Shown here: positions 15,869-23,852 of the stretch, one piece after another
How the letters are laid out: every line of letters starts with the position of its first letter
Position numbering within the stretch: the stretch's first letter is position 1
NCBI RefSeq assembly: GCF_900187945.1
Contig: NZ_FYEH01000001.1
Span: forward strand, 124,001 to 188,000
DNA from: Arboricoccus pini
GTDB taxonomy: Bacteria; Pseudomonadota; Alphaproteobacteria; Geminicoccales; Geminicoccaceae
DNA length: 64,000 bases
Direction: 5' to 3'
Translations under genes and position numbers: made by a program
Notes under the pieces: generated by a model
Database searches by the model: none
Told to the model about the DNA's origin: nothing
What the model saw: only the letters and a program-made list of their open reading frames with translations

Positions 15869-17047
15869 ATGTCGACCAACCAACCGTCGGCGGCCAGTGC
15901 CAGCCGGGTTTCCCCAAGCGCGGGTGCGGGGGCTTCGCGCCGCCAGGTCCTGAAGGGTGCGGCAGCGCTGGGCGCGGGCCTGTCGATGCCCGCGATCGTC
16001 AGCCCCGCGGCCCTTGCCTCGTCGGGCGAGATCAACATTCTGATGTGGTCGGACTATCTGCCGGACAGCTTCAAGGACGCGTTCCTCAAGAAGACCGGCA
16101 TCAAGATCAACCATACCGGCATCGGCTCCAACGAGGAGGTCATCAACAAGCTCAAGGCCGATGGCGGTCGCGGCTTCGACCTGGTCTCGCCCACCGGCGA
16201 CCGCGCTCTCCTCTATCAACCTTTGGGCGTGCTCCAGCCCTTCGACATGAAGCGCGTGCCGATCGATCACGTTAACCCGGCCATGGCCAAGATCGGCGAG
16301 AATGCCTGGAATTTCGACAAGAGCGGCACGCACTGGCTGCCCAACATGTGGGGCACCGAGGGCATCGCCTGGCGCATCGACCAGTTCAAGCCCGACGGCC
16401 AGTTCCCCTCGTTCTTCGATCCCTGGGATGACAAGAACGCCGGCAAGGCCATGGTCCGCGCCCAGTCCGGCCTCGTGGGTGCCGGGCTCGGCCTCGAACG
16501 GCTGGGCAAGCTGGCGCCGGGCTCGATGTGGGCCGCCTTCCAGGACCAGGACAAGATGAAGCAGGTCTGGAGCGAGGTGACGAAGTTCTGCATTTCCAAG
16601 AAGAAGAACATCAAGGTGCTCTGGAACGACGCCGACGCGCAGAAGAACGGGCTCTTGAACGAGGGTGTCATCGTTGCCCAGACATGGGACGGCCCGCCTC
16701 TGGCGCTAAAGACGCAGGGCGAGCCCGTCATGTACCGGGCGCCGGTCGAAGGTGCCCTGGCCTGGGTCGATGGCATGGCCATACCGAAGGAGGCCAAGAA
16801 CATCGACCAGATCTACGCCTTCATCGAGGCATCCTACGATTCGGCTCTGGCGGGCGAGGCGATCCAGCATCACGGCTATAATTCGCCCGTCCTCGGGGCG
16901 GAGAAATACGCCGGCGAGGCCTATGCCAAGAACTTCGCCGACGCCTATCCGGGTGACGCGCTCGCCAAGCTCAATCCCTGGCCGCCGGCCGCCCCCTGGT
17001 TCGCCGACGCGCGCACCGAGTTCGTCAACTCGTTCCTCTCCGCCTGA
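15869..17047 (+). CDS. PotD/PotF-like periplasmic substrate-binding protein, Tat-exported
   Basis: 392 residues from ATG 15869, preceded by GAAGGAG 10-11 bases away. The signal contains SRRQVLKGAAALGAG (about residue 25), a twin-arginine motif, then a hydrophobic stretch ending near SPAALA. The mature protein starts EINILMWSDYLPDSFKDAF, the typical opening of spermidine/putrescine-binding proteins. It continues with FDLVSPTGDRALLYQ and VIVAQTWDGPP, segments that line the ligand cleft. It feeds the importer encoded just downstream. A strong hairpin follows the stop, fitting higher expression of this gene. The ligand is likely cationic or amine-containing. Confidence 0.88.
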   Translation: MSTNQPSAASASRVSPSAGAGASRRQVLKGAAALGAGLSMPAIVSPAALASSGEINILMWSDYLPDSFKDAFLKKTGIKINHTGIGSNEEVINKLKADGGRGFDLVSPTGDRALLYQPLGVLQPFDMKRVPIDHVNPAMAKIGENAWNFDKSGTHWLPNMWGTEGIAWRIDQFKPDGQFPSFFDPWDDKNAGKAMVRAQSGLVGAGLGLERLGKLAPGSMWAAFQDQDKMKQVWSEVTKFCISKKKNIKVLWNDADAQKNGLLNEGVIVAQTWDGPPLALKTQGEPVMYRAPVEGALAWVDGMAIPKEAKNIDQIYAFIEASYDSALAGEAIQHHGYNSPVLGAEKYAGEAYAKNFADAYPGDALAKLNPWPPAAPWFADARTEFVNSFLSA

Positions 17048-17067
17048 GCCAGCGTCCCTGGTGAGAC

Positions 17068-17095
17068 ATGCCGCAGCGCTCCGGTGCTGCGGCAT
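17068..17095 (+). terminator. intercistronic stem-loop after the binding-protein gene
   Basis: ATGCCGCAGC (17068-17077) pairs perfectly with GCTGCGGCAT (17086-17095) over an 8-base loop, with no T-run. In ABC transporter operons such a hairpin usually stabilises the binding-protein message or partly stops transcription before the ATPase gene. I favour that over a full terminator, because the ATPase has no convincing promoter of its own. Confidence 0.6.
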
Positions 17096-17155
17096 AGGCG
17101 CCTGGTACGTAGCGCGCCGCCTTGATTGCTGAGCCCTCCCTAGACGCAAGGCCGC

Positions 17156-18247
17156 ATGACAAAAACCGTCAATCTCGACCACGTCACCATCCGCTTCGGC
17201 TCCTATACCGCTGTCGACAATGTCGACCTCTCGATTGCTGGGGGCGAATTCTTCTCCTTTCTGGGCCCTTCAGGTTGTGGCAAGACCACGTTGCTCCGCT
17301 GTATCTCGGGCTTTGTCGAGCCGACGGCCGGCCGTGTCCTGATCGGCGGCAAGGACATGCGCGGGATCGGCCCCAACAAGCGCCCGACCGCGCTGATCTT
17401 CCAAAACCTCGCCCTATTTCCCCTGATGTCCGTGGCCGACAACATCGCCTTTCCCCTTGAGGTCAGGGGTGTATCGAAGCGCGATCGCCGCCGGCGTGCC
17501 GACCAGCTTCTGGAACTGATCGCCTTGGCCGGCCAGGGCGACAAGAAAGTCCAGGAGCTCTCCGGCGGCCAGCGCCAGCGTGTGGCGATCGCCCGAGCCC
17601 TAGCCGTCGAGCCCGATATCCTCCTGCTCGACGAGCCGCTCTCAGCCCTCGACCTCAAGCTCCGCCAGCACATGCGCACGGAGTTGCGCGCCATTCAAAA
17701 GCAGGTCGGACTGACCTTCATCTACATCACGCACGACCAGGGCGAGGCGCTCATCATGTCCGACCGCGTGGCCGTCATGAGCGCTGGCGTGATCGAGCAG
17801 ATCGATGTACCGGCTGCCATCTATGACCGGCCGCGCACGAGCTTTGTTGCCTCCTTCGTGGGCGAGACCAATGCGTTGCATGGCAAGGTCGGAGCGCAGG
17901 AAGATGACGTCGTCGCCCTCGACCTGCCATCCGGGCGGCGGGTCTTCGGCCTGGCCGGCGGTAATCGCCGTTACCGTCCAGGCGACGCGTGCACGATCTT
18001 CATCCGGCCCGAGCAGCTCAAGCTCGCTACCGCCGAGAGCTTTAATCGTCTTCCAGCCAGCGTCATCGACATCGAGTTCGAAGGCAGCACCCGTCATATC
18101 CGCCTGGAGGCGGAGGAGGCGCAGCTCCGTCTGACGCTCATGAACGAGGGCACGCCCGCCAGCCTCGCGCCGGGCGACCGACTGGAACTCAGCTTCGATC
18201 CCGAGATCGCATCGGTCCTGCCGAGCGGTCCGATGGCAAAGGCCTAG
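17156..18247 (+). CDS. PotA-like ABC transporter ATPase
   Basis: 363 residues. Walker A is GPSGCGKTT, the Q-loop lies in LIFQNLALFP, the signature is LSGGQRQRVAIARALA, Walker B is ILLLDEPLSALD and the H-loop is ITHDQGEAL. After about residue 240 a TOBE domain (FVGETNALHGKV and later IFIRPEQLKL) completes the layout of the spermidine/putrescine and iron-type importers. It energises uptake by the two permeases downstream, with 4 bases to the next start. Confidence 0.93.
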   Translation: MTKTVNLDHVTIRFGSYTAVDNVDLSIAGGEFFSFLGPSGCGKTTLLRCISGFVEPTAGRVLIGGKDMRGIGPNKRPTALIFQNLALFPLMSVADNIAFPLEVRGVSKRDRRRRADQLLELIALAGQGDKKVQELSGGQRQRVAIARALAVEPDILLLDEPLSALDLKLRQHMRTELRAIQKQVGLTFIYITHDQGEALIMSDRVAVMSAGVIEQIDVPAAIYDRPRTSFVASFVGETNALHGKVGAQEDDVVALDLPSGRRVFGLAGGNRRYRPGDACTIFIRPEQLKLATAESFNRLPASVIDIEFEGSTRHIRLEAEEAQLRLTLMNEGTPASLAPGDRLELSFDPEIASVLPSGPMAKA

Positions 18248-18251
18248 CTCG

Positions 18252-19166
18252 ATGGGCAAGCTCTTCGCCGGGGTCGCTCATCGGCATGGTCTAGGCGTGG
18301 CAATCTTCATCGGCAGTGCGATGACGCTCTGGCTCTTCGTCCTGGTCGTCCTGCCGCAGATCGCGATGGTCACCCAATCTTTCCGCTTCAACCTGCCTCC
18401 AGCCGAGCAGGGCGGCCCGGCGGACGTCTGGACCCTCTCAAACTATGCCTATTTCATTTTCGGCAACGGCGACGGCCTGAACAGCGTCGATCTCTGGGTG
18501 CTGGCGCGCACGATCGGCGTCGCCCTCTTCGTCACCATCATCGACCTTTGCATCTGCTATCCGATCGCCTTCATCCTGGCCCATTCGGCCAAGGGCATGT
18601 CGGCGCGGCTCATAGTCTTAGGACTGATCGTCCCCTTCTGGGTCAACGAGATCCTGCGCGCCTTCGCCTTTCGCATTCTCTTCGGCACGACCGGCATGAT
18701 CAACGAGACAGGCATGGCGCTGGGTCTTTGGGACGTTCCCTTCGATTTCATCCGCGCCAACGTCGCCCTCTATGCGGGCCTCGCCTATGCCTACATCCTC
18801 TTGATGATCTTCCCGATCTACAACGCCGTCGAGGCGCTCGACCACAACCAGATCGAAGCGGCACGCGACATGGGGGCTTCCTGGCTGCAGGTGCATCGTC
18901 GCGTGGTCCTTCCGTTCGCCAAAGGCGGCCTCGCCTCCGGCGCTACCATGGTCTTCATGCTGACGGCCGGTGCGCTGGCGGCACCGCAGATCCTGGGCGG
19001 TCCCTCGTCCTTGTGGTTCACGCAGCTCGTCTATCAATGGTTCAATGACGCGCTCAACTGGCCGCGCGGTTCCGCCTACGCGATCATCCTCCTCGTCGTC
19101 TGCATGGCGCTCGTCCTTTTGGGCATGCGGGTCTTCAAGGTGCCGTTCGGGGCGATCGGCAAATGA
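18252..19166 (+). CDS. PotB-like ABC transporter permease
   Basis: 304 residues with six predicted membrane segments. A periplasmic loop after the first holds NLPPAEQGGPADVWTLSNY. The ATPase-contacting EAA loop is EAARDMGASWLQVHRRVVLP. The sequence PFWVNEILRAFAFRILFG is typical of PotB-class subunits. It overlaps the second permease gene by 4 bases (ATGA), so the two are translationally coupled and should form the heterodimeric channel. Confidence 0.92.
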   Translation: MGKLFAGVAHRHGLGVAIFIGSAMTLWLFVLVVLPQIAMVTQSFRFNLPPAEQGGPADVWTLSNYAYFIFGNGDGLNSVDLWVLARTIGVALFVTIIDLCICYPIAFILAHSAKGMSARLIVLGLIVPFWVNEILRAFAFRILFGTTGMINETGMALGLWDVPFDFIRANVALYAGLAYAYILLMIFPIYNAVEALDHNQIEAARDMGASWLQVHRRVVLPFAKGGLASGATMVFMLTAGALAAPQILGGPSSLWFTQLVYQWFNDALNWPRGSAYAIILLVVCMALVLLGMRVFKVPFGAIGK

Positions 19167-20479
19167 ATGTCGGCAAAGGCCTGAATGTGCTGCTTACGGC
19201 ACTGTTCATCACCCTTTTCTTCGCCTTTCTCTTCGGCCCGCTGGTGATCATGGTGATCACCGCCTTCAACTCGTCCGTCTTTCCGAGGATCTCGCCCTGG
19301 GATTGCTTCACCACGGACTGGTTTCGGACATTGGCCGGCGACCGCATGCTGCTGAGCGGCCTGCTCAACACCATGATCATCGGCGCGGGCGTCATCATCG
19401 TGGCCGTGCCGGTCGGCCTTGCCGGCGCATTGGCGCTGGCGGAGGCTTCCGACCGCCTGCGCTCGATCCTCTATACGGTAATGATCGTGCCGATCCTGCT
19501 GCCGGGGGTCGTCATCGGCATCTCGACGATCATCTTCTGGAACTGGCTCTCTTATCGCCTGGGCGACCTGGAATTCCTGACCGACGGCATTTTCCTGTCG
19601 ATCTTGGGCCAGGTGACCTTCATCGCCGCCTACTCGATGCTGGTCTTCACAAGCCGGCTGCAGCGCTATGATTTCGGCCTCACCGAAGCCGCACTCGATC
19701 TTGGCGCCACGCCGGGCCAAGCCTTCCGAAAGGTACTCCTTCCCTTCCTGCGCCCCGCCATCGCGTCGGCGGCGGTGCTGGCCTTCCTGTCCTCGGCCGA
19801 GAACTACAATACCACGGCATTCACGATCGGGGCGCAAAGCACCTTCACGACCGTCCTGGCCTCGAAGGTGCGCTACGGCATCAACCCCTCGATCTCGGCC
19901 GTGGCGGTCATCATCATCGCCATCACGCTCGTCGCCGCCATCATCAACGAAGTCCATGGGCGACGCCGTCACGCTCTCCTCTCGGGTGGCCGTGCCCGCG
20001 CTCGCATCATGGGTAATCCCATTCTGTGCATCGCCGGCCATCCGGCCTTCGTCGCCCTTATCCTCCTGGTGGCGATCGCCGCTGCCGTCGTCGCCGGCGG
20101 ACGATACGATTCATCGGTCTGCACGGCGCGGATCCTGGAGGAAAAGCGTGCCTTGCAGGAAAAGTTGATGCAGCAGATGACCCCTGCCGCTCCCGCGTCA
20201 GAGACCACGCCCGCCCCACCCCCGCCGCCAACGAGCCCGCCCTCGACAGGCGGGGGACTTAATCCCTACAGCGGCGTGTTTGGCGGCGGCAGCCTCCCGG
20301 GGCCGGCCAACCCGGCGCCGCCCGCAACGCCGCCATCCCCAAGTGCCACGTCCTCGCCGTCGGCCGCTGGCCAGCCGACCAATCCCTATGCCAATGTGTT
20401 CTCGCCTGGGAATCTGCCAGGCGCGGCGGCCCCATCGTCACCGCCAGCGCCGCCGTCCACTTCGTCGCCACCTCCCTAG
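19163..20479 (+). CDS. PotC-like ABC permease with an extra membrane segment and Pro-rich tail
   Basis: 438 residues, against about 260-280 for normal PotC proteins. Residues 1-275 form a standard six-segment permease, with EAA loop EAALDLGATP. From about 283 the frame continues with another hydrophobic helix (AFVALILLVAIAAAVVAGG), a short helical stretch ILEEKRALQEKLMQQ, and about 95 residues rich in Pro, Ser, Ala and Gly. Within this tail NPYSGVFGGGSLPG and NPYANVFSPGNLPG are two copies of one motif. An ATG at 20009 (residue 283) could allow separate translation of the tail. If the extra helix spans, the tail is periplasmic. Confidence 0.85.
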   Translation: MNVGKGLNVLLTALFITLFFAFLFGPLVIMVITAFNSSVFPRISPWDCFTTDWFRTLAGDRMLLSGLLNTMIIGAGVIIVAVPVGLAGALALAEASDRLRSILYTVMIVPILLPGVVIGISTIIFWNWLSYRLGDLEFLTDGIFLSILGQVTFIAAYSMLVFTSRLQRYDFGLTEAALDLGATPGQAFRKVLLPFLRPAIASAAVLAFLSSAENYNTTAFTIGAQSTFTTVLASKVRYGINPSISAVAVIIIAITLVAAIINEVHGRRRHALLSGGRARARIMGNPILCIAGHPAFVALILLVAIAAAVVAGGRYDSSVCTARILEEKRALQEKLMQQMTPAAPASETTPAPPPPPTSPPSTGGGLNPYSGVFGGGSLPGPANPAPPATPPSPSATSSPSAAGQPTNPYANVFSPGNLPGAAAPSSPPAPPSTSSPPP

Positions 20480-20492
20480 AAGGGGCAGCCTC

Positions 20493-21365
20493 ATGAGCAG
20501 CATCGCCATTCGCCACGCCGAGATCGCGGTCAGGGATGGTCGTTTTCATGTGACCGAGGCGGGGGAGGGAGCGCCTTTGCTCCTCCTTCATGGATGGCCG
20601 GAATTCTGGCTCACCTGGGAACCGGTCATGCAGAGGCTGGGTGACCGGTTCCGGGTGATCGCCCCCGACCTGCGGGGATTTGGCGCCAGCAGCAAGCCGG
20701 CCGGTCCCTGGGGTGCGGCCGAGCATGCGGCTGACATGTTGGCTCTTCTGGAGGCCATGGGCATCGAGCGGCCGGGTATCGTTGGCCACGATGTCGGCGG
20801 CGCCGTGATGCTGCCGCTGGCGAGGCTCGCGCCCGAGCGGTTCAACGGGCTGTTCTTTTTCGGCTTCTTTCATCCGGGCATCGGCGCGCGCGCCGGCACC
20901 CCCGATCGGCTGAACGAGATCTGGTATCAATCCTTTCATCAGATGCCCATGGCGCCGGCCCTTGTCGGTGCCTCGCGTGAGTCCTGTCGCCTCTATATCG
21001 GCCATTTTCTCAGGCACTGGGCCCATCGCAAGGATGCCTTTGACGACGTCCTCGAGGCTTTCGTCGACAATTACATGGAGCCGGGCAACCTCGCGGGCGG
21101 CTTTGCCTATTATCAGGCGGCGCATGCGAGCCGAATCGCCGCCATGCGAGGCGACGGCCCGGTTCTGCCGCCGATCACGCTGCCTACTTGCGTGCGCTGG
21201 GCCATGAACGACCCGATTTTCCCTTATGCCTGGACCGATCGCCTGGGCGAGATCTTTACCGACCTCGATCTGGCCCCGATCGCCGACGTGGGCCATTTCG
21301 CGCATCGCGAAAATCCCGACGAGGCGGCCCGGCTGATCGCCGCCTTCTTCCAGGACCGCGCCTGA
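20493..21365 (+). CDS. alpha/beta hydrolase, epoxide hydrolase / dehalogenase type
   Basis: 290 residues from ATG 20493, preceded by AGAAGGGGCAGCCTC. LLLLHGWPEFWLTW carries the HGxP oxyanion motif of epoxide hydrolases. The nucleophile is an Asp in VGHDVGGAV (about residue 100) rather than Ser, and the general-base His is in VGHFAH (about 270). An Asp nucleophile points to epoxides or halo-acids rather than esters. It follows the permease by 13 bases and may be read with the transporter operon, so a metabolic link is possible. It converges on the dipeptidase gene. Confidence 0.87.
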   Translation: MSSIAIRHAEIAVRDGRFHVTEAGEGAPLLLLHGWPEFWLTWEPVMQRLGDRFRVIAPDLRGFGASSKPAGPWGAAEHAADMLALLEAMGIERPGIVGHDVGGAVMLPLARLAPERFNGLFFFGFFHPGIGARAGTPDRLNEIWYQSFHQMPMAPALVGASRESCRLYIGHFLRHWAHRKDAFDDVLEAFVDNYMEPGNLAGGFAYYQAAHASRIAAMRGDGPVLPPITLPTCVRWAMNDPIFPYAWTDRLGEIFTDLDLAPIADVGHFAHRENPDEAARLIAAFFQDRA

Positions 21366-21376
21366 TTCCTCAGGCG
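21359..21376. terminator. hairpin containing both stop codons of convergent genes
   Basis: CGCCTGA-TTCC-TCAGGCG: the TGA of the hydrolase gene and the TGA of the opposing dipeptidase gene (read as TCA) form the two tops of a 7-base stem. There is no T-run, so it is at best a weak bidirectional terminator. Confidence 0.4.
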
Positions 21377-22443
21377 GCTTCGCCCCAGGTGCGGCGCAGG
21401 AGGTTCAGCCAGTTCCGGTGCGCGATTTTCTCGATAAGCGCCGCGCCGAAGCCGGCGTTGCTGCAGGCCTCCAAAAGCGCCGGCAGCCCGGCCGCATCGC
21501 GCAAAGGCCGGGGAATGGCCGCACCGTCGAAGTCGGAACCCAGACCCACATGGTCCTCGCCCAAGGCTTCGATCAGGGCAGCCAAATGACGAACAATGTC
21601 CTCAAGCGGCGTTTCAGGCTCGGTCCGGCCGTCGTCGCGCAGGAACGCGGTAGCGAAGTTGACACCGACCATGCCGCGGCTCTCGCGGATGGCCGCCAAC
21701 TGCCGGGGCGTGAGGTTTCGGGCATGGGGGCAGAGCGCATGGACGTTGGAGTGGGTTGCAACCAAGGGCGCGTCGCTTAAGGCAGCGACGTCCCAAAAAC
21801 CGCGTTCGTTCAGATGCGAGAGATCGATCAGGATCTTGAGCTGGTTGCAGCGGCGGATCAGAGCCTTGCCGACTTCCGTCAGCCCTTCGCCCGTGTCGGG
21901 CGTGCTGTTGAAGCGGAACGGGACGCCATGGCCGAAGATGTTGGGGCGGCTCCAGACGGGGCCGAGTGACCGCAGGCCGGCGGCATGAAGAACATCGAGC
22001 ATGAAGAGATCGGGCCCCACCGCCTCCAGGCCCTCGACATGCATGACGGCGGCGATCTTGCCGCTCTGCATCGCCGTTTCGATATCGGCCGCGCTGCGGC
22101 AAACCTTGAAATCCTCAGGTGCCCGCTCCTCAATGCGGAGCAGCAGGGCCGCCATCTTGATCGTTGCCTGCTGTGCCGCCGGCAATTCCGGAGTCGGCGG
22201 CAGGCGAGCAGACTTGTCCTTCGTCAGTTCGGCGGGATCGGTAAAGACCGTCGAAGGGACGAAGATCGCGAACATGCCTCCGGCAAAACCGCCCTGCCGG
22301 CAGCGCGGCAGGTCGAGATGGCCCTCGCCATTGCCCTGCAGGAACACGCTGACAGGGTCCTCGGCTTCGCTGATGAACAGCCGGTAGAGCAGGTCATTGT
22401 GACCATCGAAGACGGGCACGGGCTTGGCGGGCGACAGGCTCAA
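21370..22443 (-). CDS. membrane dipeptidase (renal dipeptidase family, M19)
   Basis: 357 residues. Metal-site motifs are FDGHNDLLYRL (His, Asp, about 13-17), MHVEGLEAVG (Glu bridging the two zincs), IDLSHLNERGF and LVATHSNVHAL (His ligands) and GLGSDFDGAAIP near residue 298. The TIM-barrel length is normal. There is no obvious signal peptide, so it is probably cytoplasmic and splits dipeptides, possibly with D-residues at the C-terminal side. The gene lies upstream-facing of the ssb gene on the same strand, 65 bases beyond its stop. Confidence 0.93.
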   Translation of the reverse strand: MSLSPAKPVPVFDGHNDLLYRLFISEAEDPVSVFLQGNGEGHLDLPRCRQGGFAGGMFAIFVPSTVFTDPAELTKDKSARLPPTPELPAAQQATIKMAALLLRIEERAPEDFKVCRSAADIETAMQSGKIAAVMHVEGLEAVGPDLFMLDVLHAAGLRSLGPVWSRPNIFGHGVPFRFNSTPDTGEGLTEVGKALIRRCNQLKILIDLSHLNERGFWDVAALSDAPLVATHSNVHALCPHARNLTPRQLAAIRESRGMVGVNFATAFLRDDGRTEPETPLEDIVRHLAALIEALGEDHVGLGSDFDGAAIPRPLRDAAGLPALLEACSNAGFGAALIEKIAHRNWLNLLRRTWGEAA

Positions 22444-22508
22444 GGCAGGGCAACTCCGAAAACATGCAAGGCTGAAGCCGACGGGTGGACGGCGCGGGTC
22501 CGGCCTGC

Positions 22509-23057
22509 CTAGAACGGGATGTCGTCGTCAAGGTCGTCGGCCACGCTGGGCCGCCTTGATTGGCTTCCACCCGCTGGCTGCGCGCCGCCGCGTGCCGGCT
22601 GGCTACGACCACCCGCATAACCCCCGCCGCTCGGGCCGGCATCGTCGTAGTCACCACCAAAGCCGCCCATGTCGTCACCCATTGGGCCACCGCCCTCATC
22701 GCCGCGGCCGCCGCCGAGAAGCGTCAGTTCGCCTCGGAAGCGCGAGAGCACGATCTCGGTCGAATAGCGGTCCTGGCCGTTCTGGTCCTGCCATTTGCGG
22801 GTCTGGAGCTGACCCTCGACATAAACGGTCCGGCCCTTTTGCAAAAAGCGCTCGGCGATGTCCGCCAGATTCTCGTTGAAGATCACGACGCGGTGCCACT
22901 CGGTTTTCTCGCGCCGCTCGCCTGACTGGCGGTCCTTCCAATTCTCCGACGTCGCGATCGAGAGATGGACGATTTTCTGGTTGCTCTGCGTGTAGCGGAT
23001 CTCAGGATCACGTCCGAGATTTCCGACAAGGATCACCTTGTTGACGCTGCCTGCCAT
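22509..23057 (-). CDS. ssb: single-stranded DNA-binding protein
   Basis: 182 residues from ATG 23057, 6-7 bases after GGGAA. The OB fold (about 1-112) contains NKVILVGNLGRDPEIRY, TEWHRVVIFNENLADIAE and GRTVYVEGQLQTRKWQD. A glycine-rich disordered linker (about 113-172) leads to the acidic tip DDLDDDIPF, which recruits partner repair and replication proteins. Everything expected of a bacterial SSB is present. Uncharacteristically it is not next to uvrA, which lies 2.6 kb away on the other strand. Confidence 0.97.
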   Translation of the reverse strand: MAGSVNKVILVGNLGRDPEIRYTQSNQKIVHLSIATSENWKDRQSGERREKTEWHRVVIFNENLADIAERFLQKGRTVYVEGQLQTRKWQDQNGQDRYSTEIVLSRFRGELTLLGGGRGDEGGGPMGDDMGGFGGDYDDAGPSGGGYAGGRSQPARGGAQPAGGSQSRRPSVADDLDDDIPF

Positions 23058-23143
23058 GGCTGTTCCCAACGATCGCTTAAAGGTCTGACACTTATAGACC
23101 GCAGTGTCGCTGCTTGTCCCTCCTCACGATGCTAACAAAAGCC

Positions 23144-23488
23144 TCAGCCTGATTTCACCACCCGGCAATTCGTCGTCTTCTGGGCGGCTATGGTCCAGGT
23201 CGCATTGTCGCCCTTGCCCTGTAATTCGTGCTGGCCGGAGGAGTACCGGAAGCCAGACGAGGTGACCTGCTCGGGGAGGACGAGCTCGTTGCCGGACGAC
23301 GTTGTCACCTGCGCTCGATTATTCTCGAACTGCACGTTCAGGGAGCTGCCGTCGTCACAGGCGAAGCGGGCGGCACGCTCGCCCTCTGGCGCCGCCTGCA
23401 CCGGGCCGCCGTCGCCCGCGGGCGTACGATCGCCGCTGCAGGCGGCAAGCAGCGGCAGGATAGCCAAGGCAACTAGCATGCGGTGCAT
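23144..23488 (-). CDS. MliC-family lysozyme-inhibitor-like lipoprotein
   Basis: 114 residues. The signal peptide ends in the lipobox LLAAC (Cys at about 17), so it is a lipoprotein. After a flexible Gly/Pro/Ala linker, the domain ARFACDDGSSLNVQF to the C-terminal cysteine TTNCRVV matches the MliC/PliC fold (PF09864-type), with one disulfide between the two cysteines. Members bind C-type lysozyme or serve as small envelope lipoproteins. It stands alone. Confidence 0.78.
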   Translation of the reverse strand: MHRMLVALAILPLLAACSGDRTPAGDGGPVQAAPEGERAARFACDDGSSLNVQFENNRAQVTTSSGNELVLPEQVTSSGFRYSSGQHELQGKGDNATWTIAAQKTTNCRVVKSG

Positions 23489-23852
23489 GACGGATCCTTA
23501 ACTCCAATACATGGGCAATGCCTAGTCCCGAAGGGCCGGCGGCTCGGGAGATGGCGCAAGGTTACGAATTTGGCAACCTCGCCCGGCGCGCGAGCTGGTC
23601 GGTTCCTCATACTAGTCGTTGCGTCTGCGTAACACTTGCCATCGAACGTAGGCCAACGGCCGGCTGGCATCTTGATGCGAAGGCTTTGTGAGCGATCATG
23701 CAGAGCGGAGCGAGCATGCGATGTGAGAGAGCATGTCGTGTCCAGGTTTTAACCAAGTAACCGTAACCCTTAAGCCCGCCCGGCCAGAATGACGGCTGAC
23801 CATTGTCCCTGGACGCCGGAAGGTCCGATAGCGGACGGCATAGGATCAAACG
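23489..23852. other. porin upstream region
   Basis: 364 bases between the divergent lipoprotein and porin genes. It must hold both promoters, but I could not pick confident -35/-10 pairs. A stretch rich in TAACC/GTAACC at about 23745-23768 (TTAACCAAGTAACCGTAACCC) holds three near-identical TAACC units spaced 8 and 7 bases apart and could be a regulator site. No gene seen. Confidence 0.4.
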
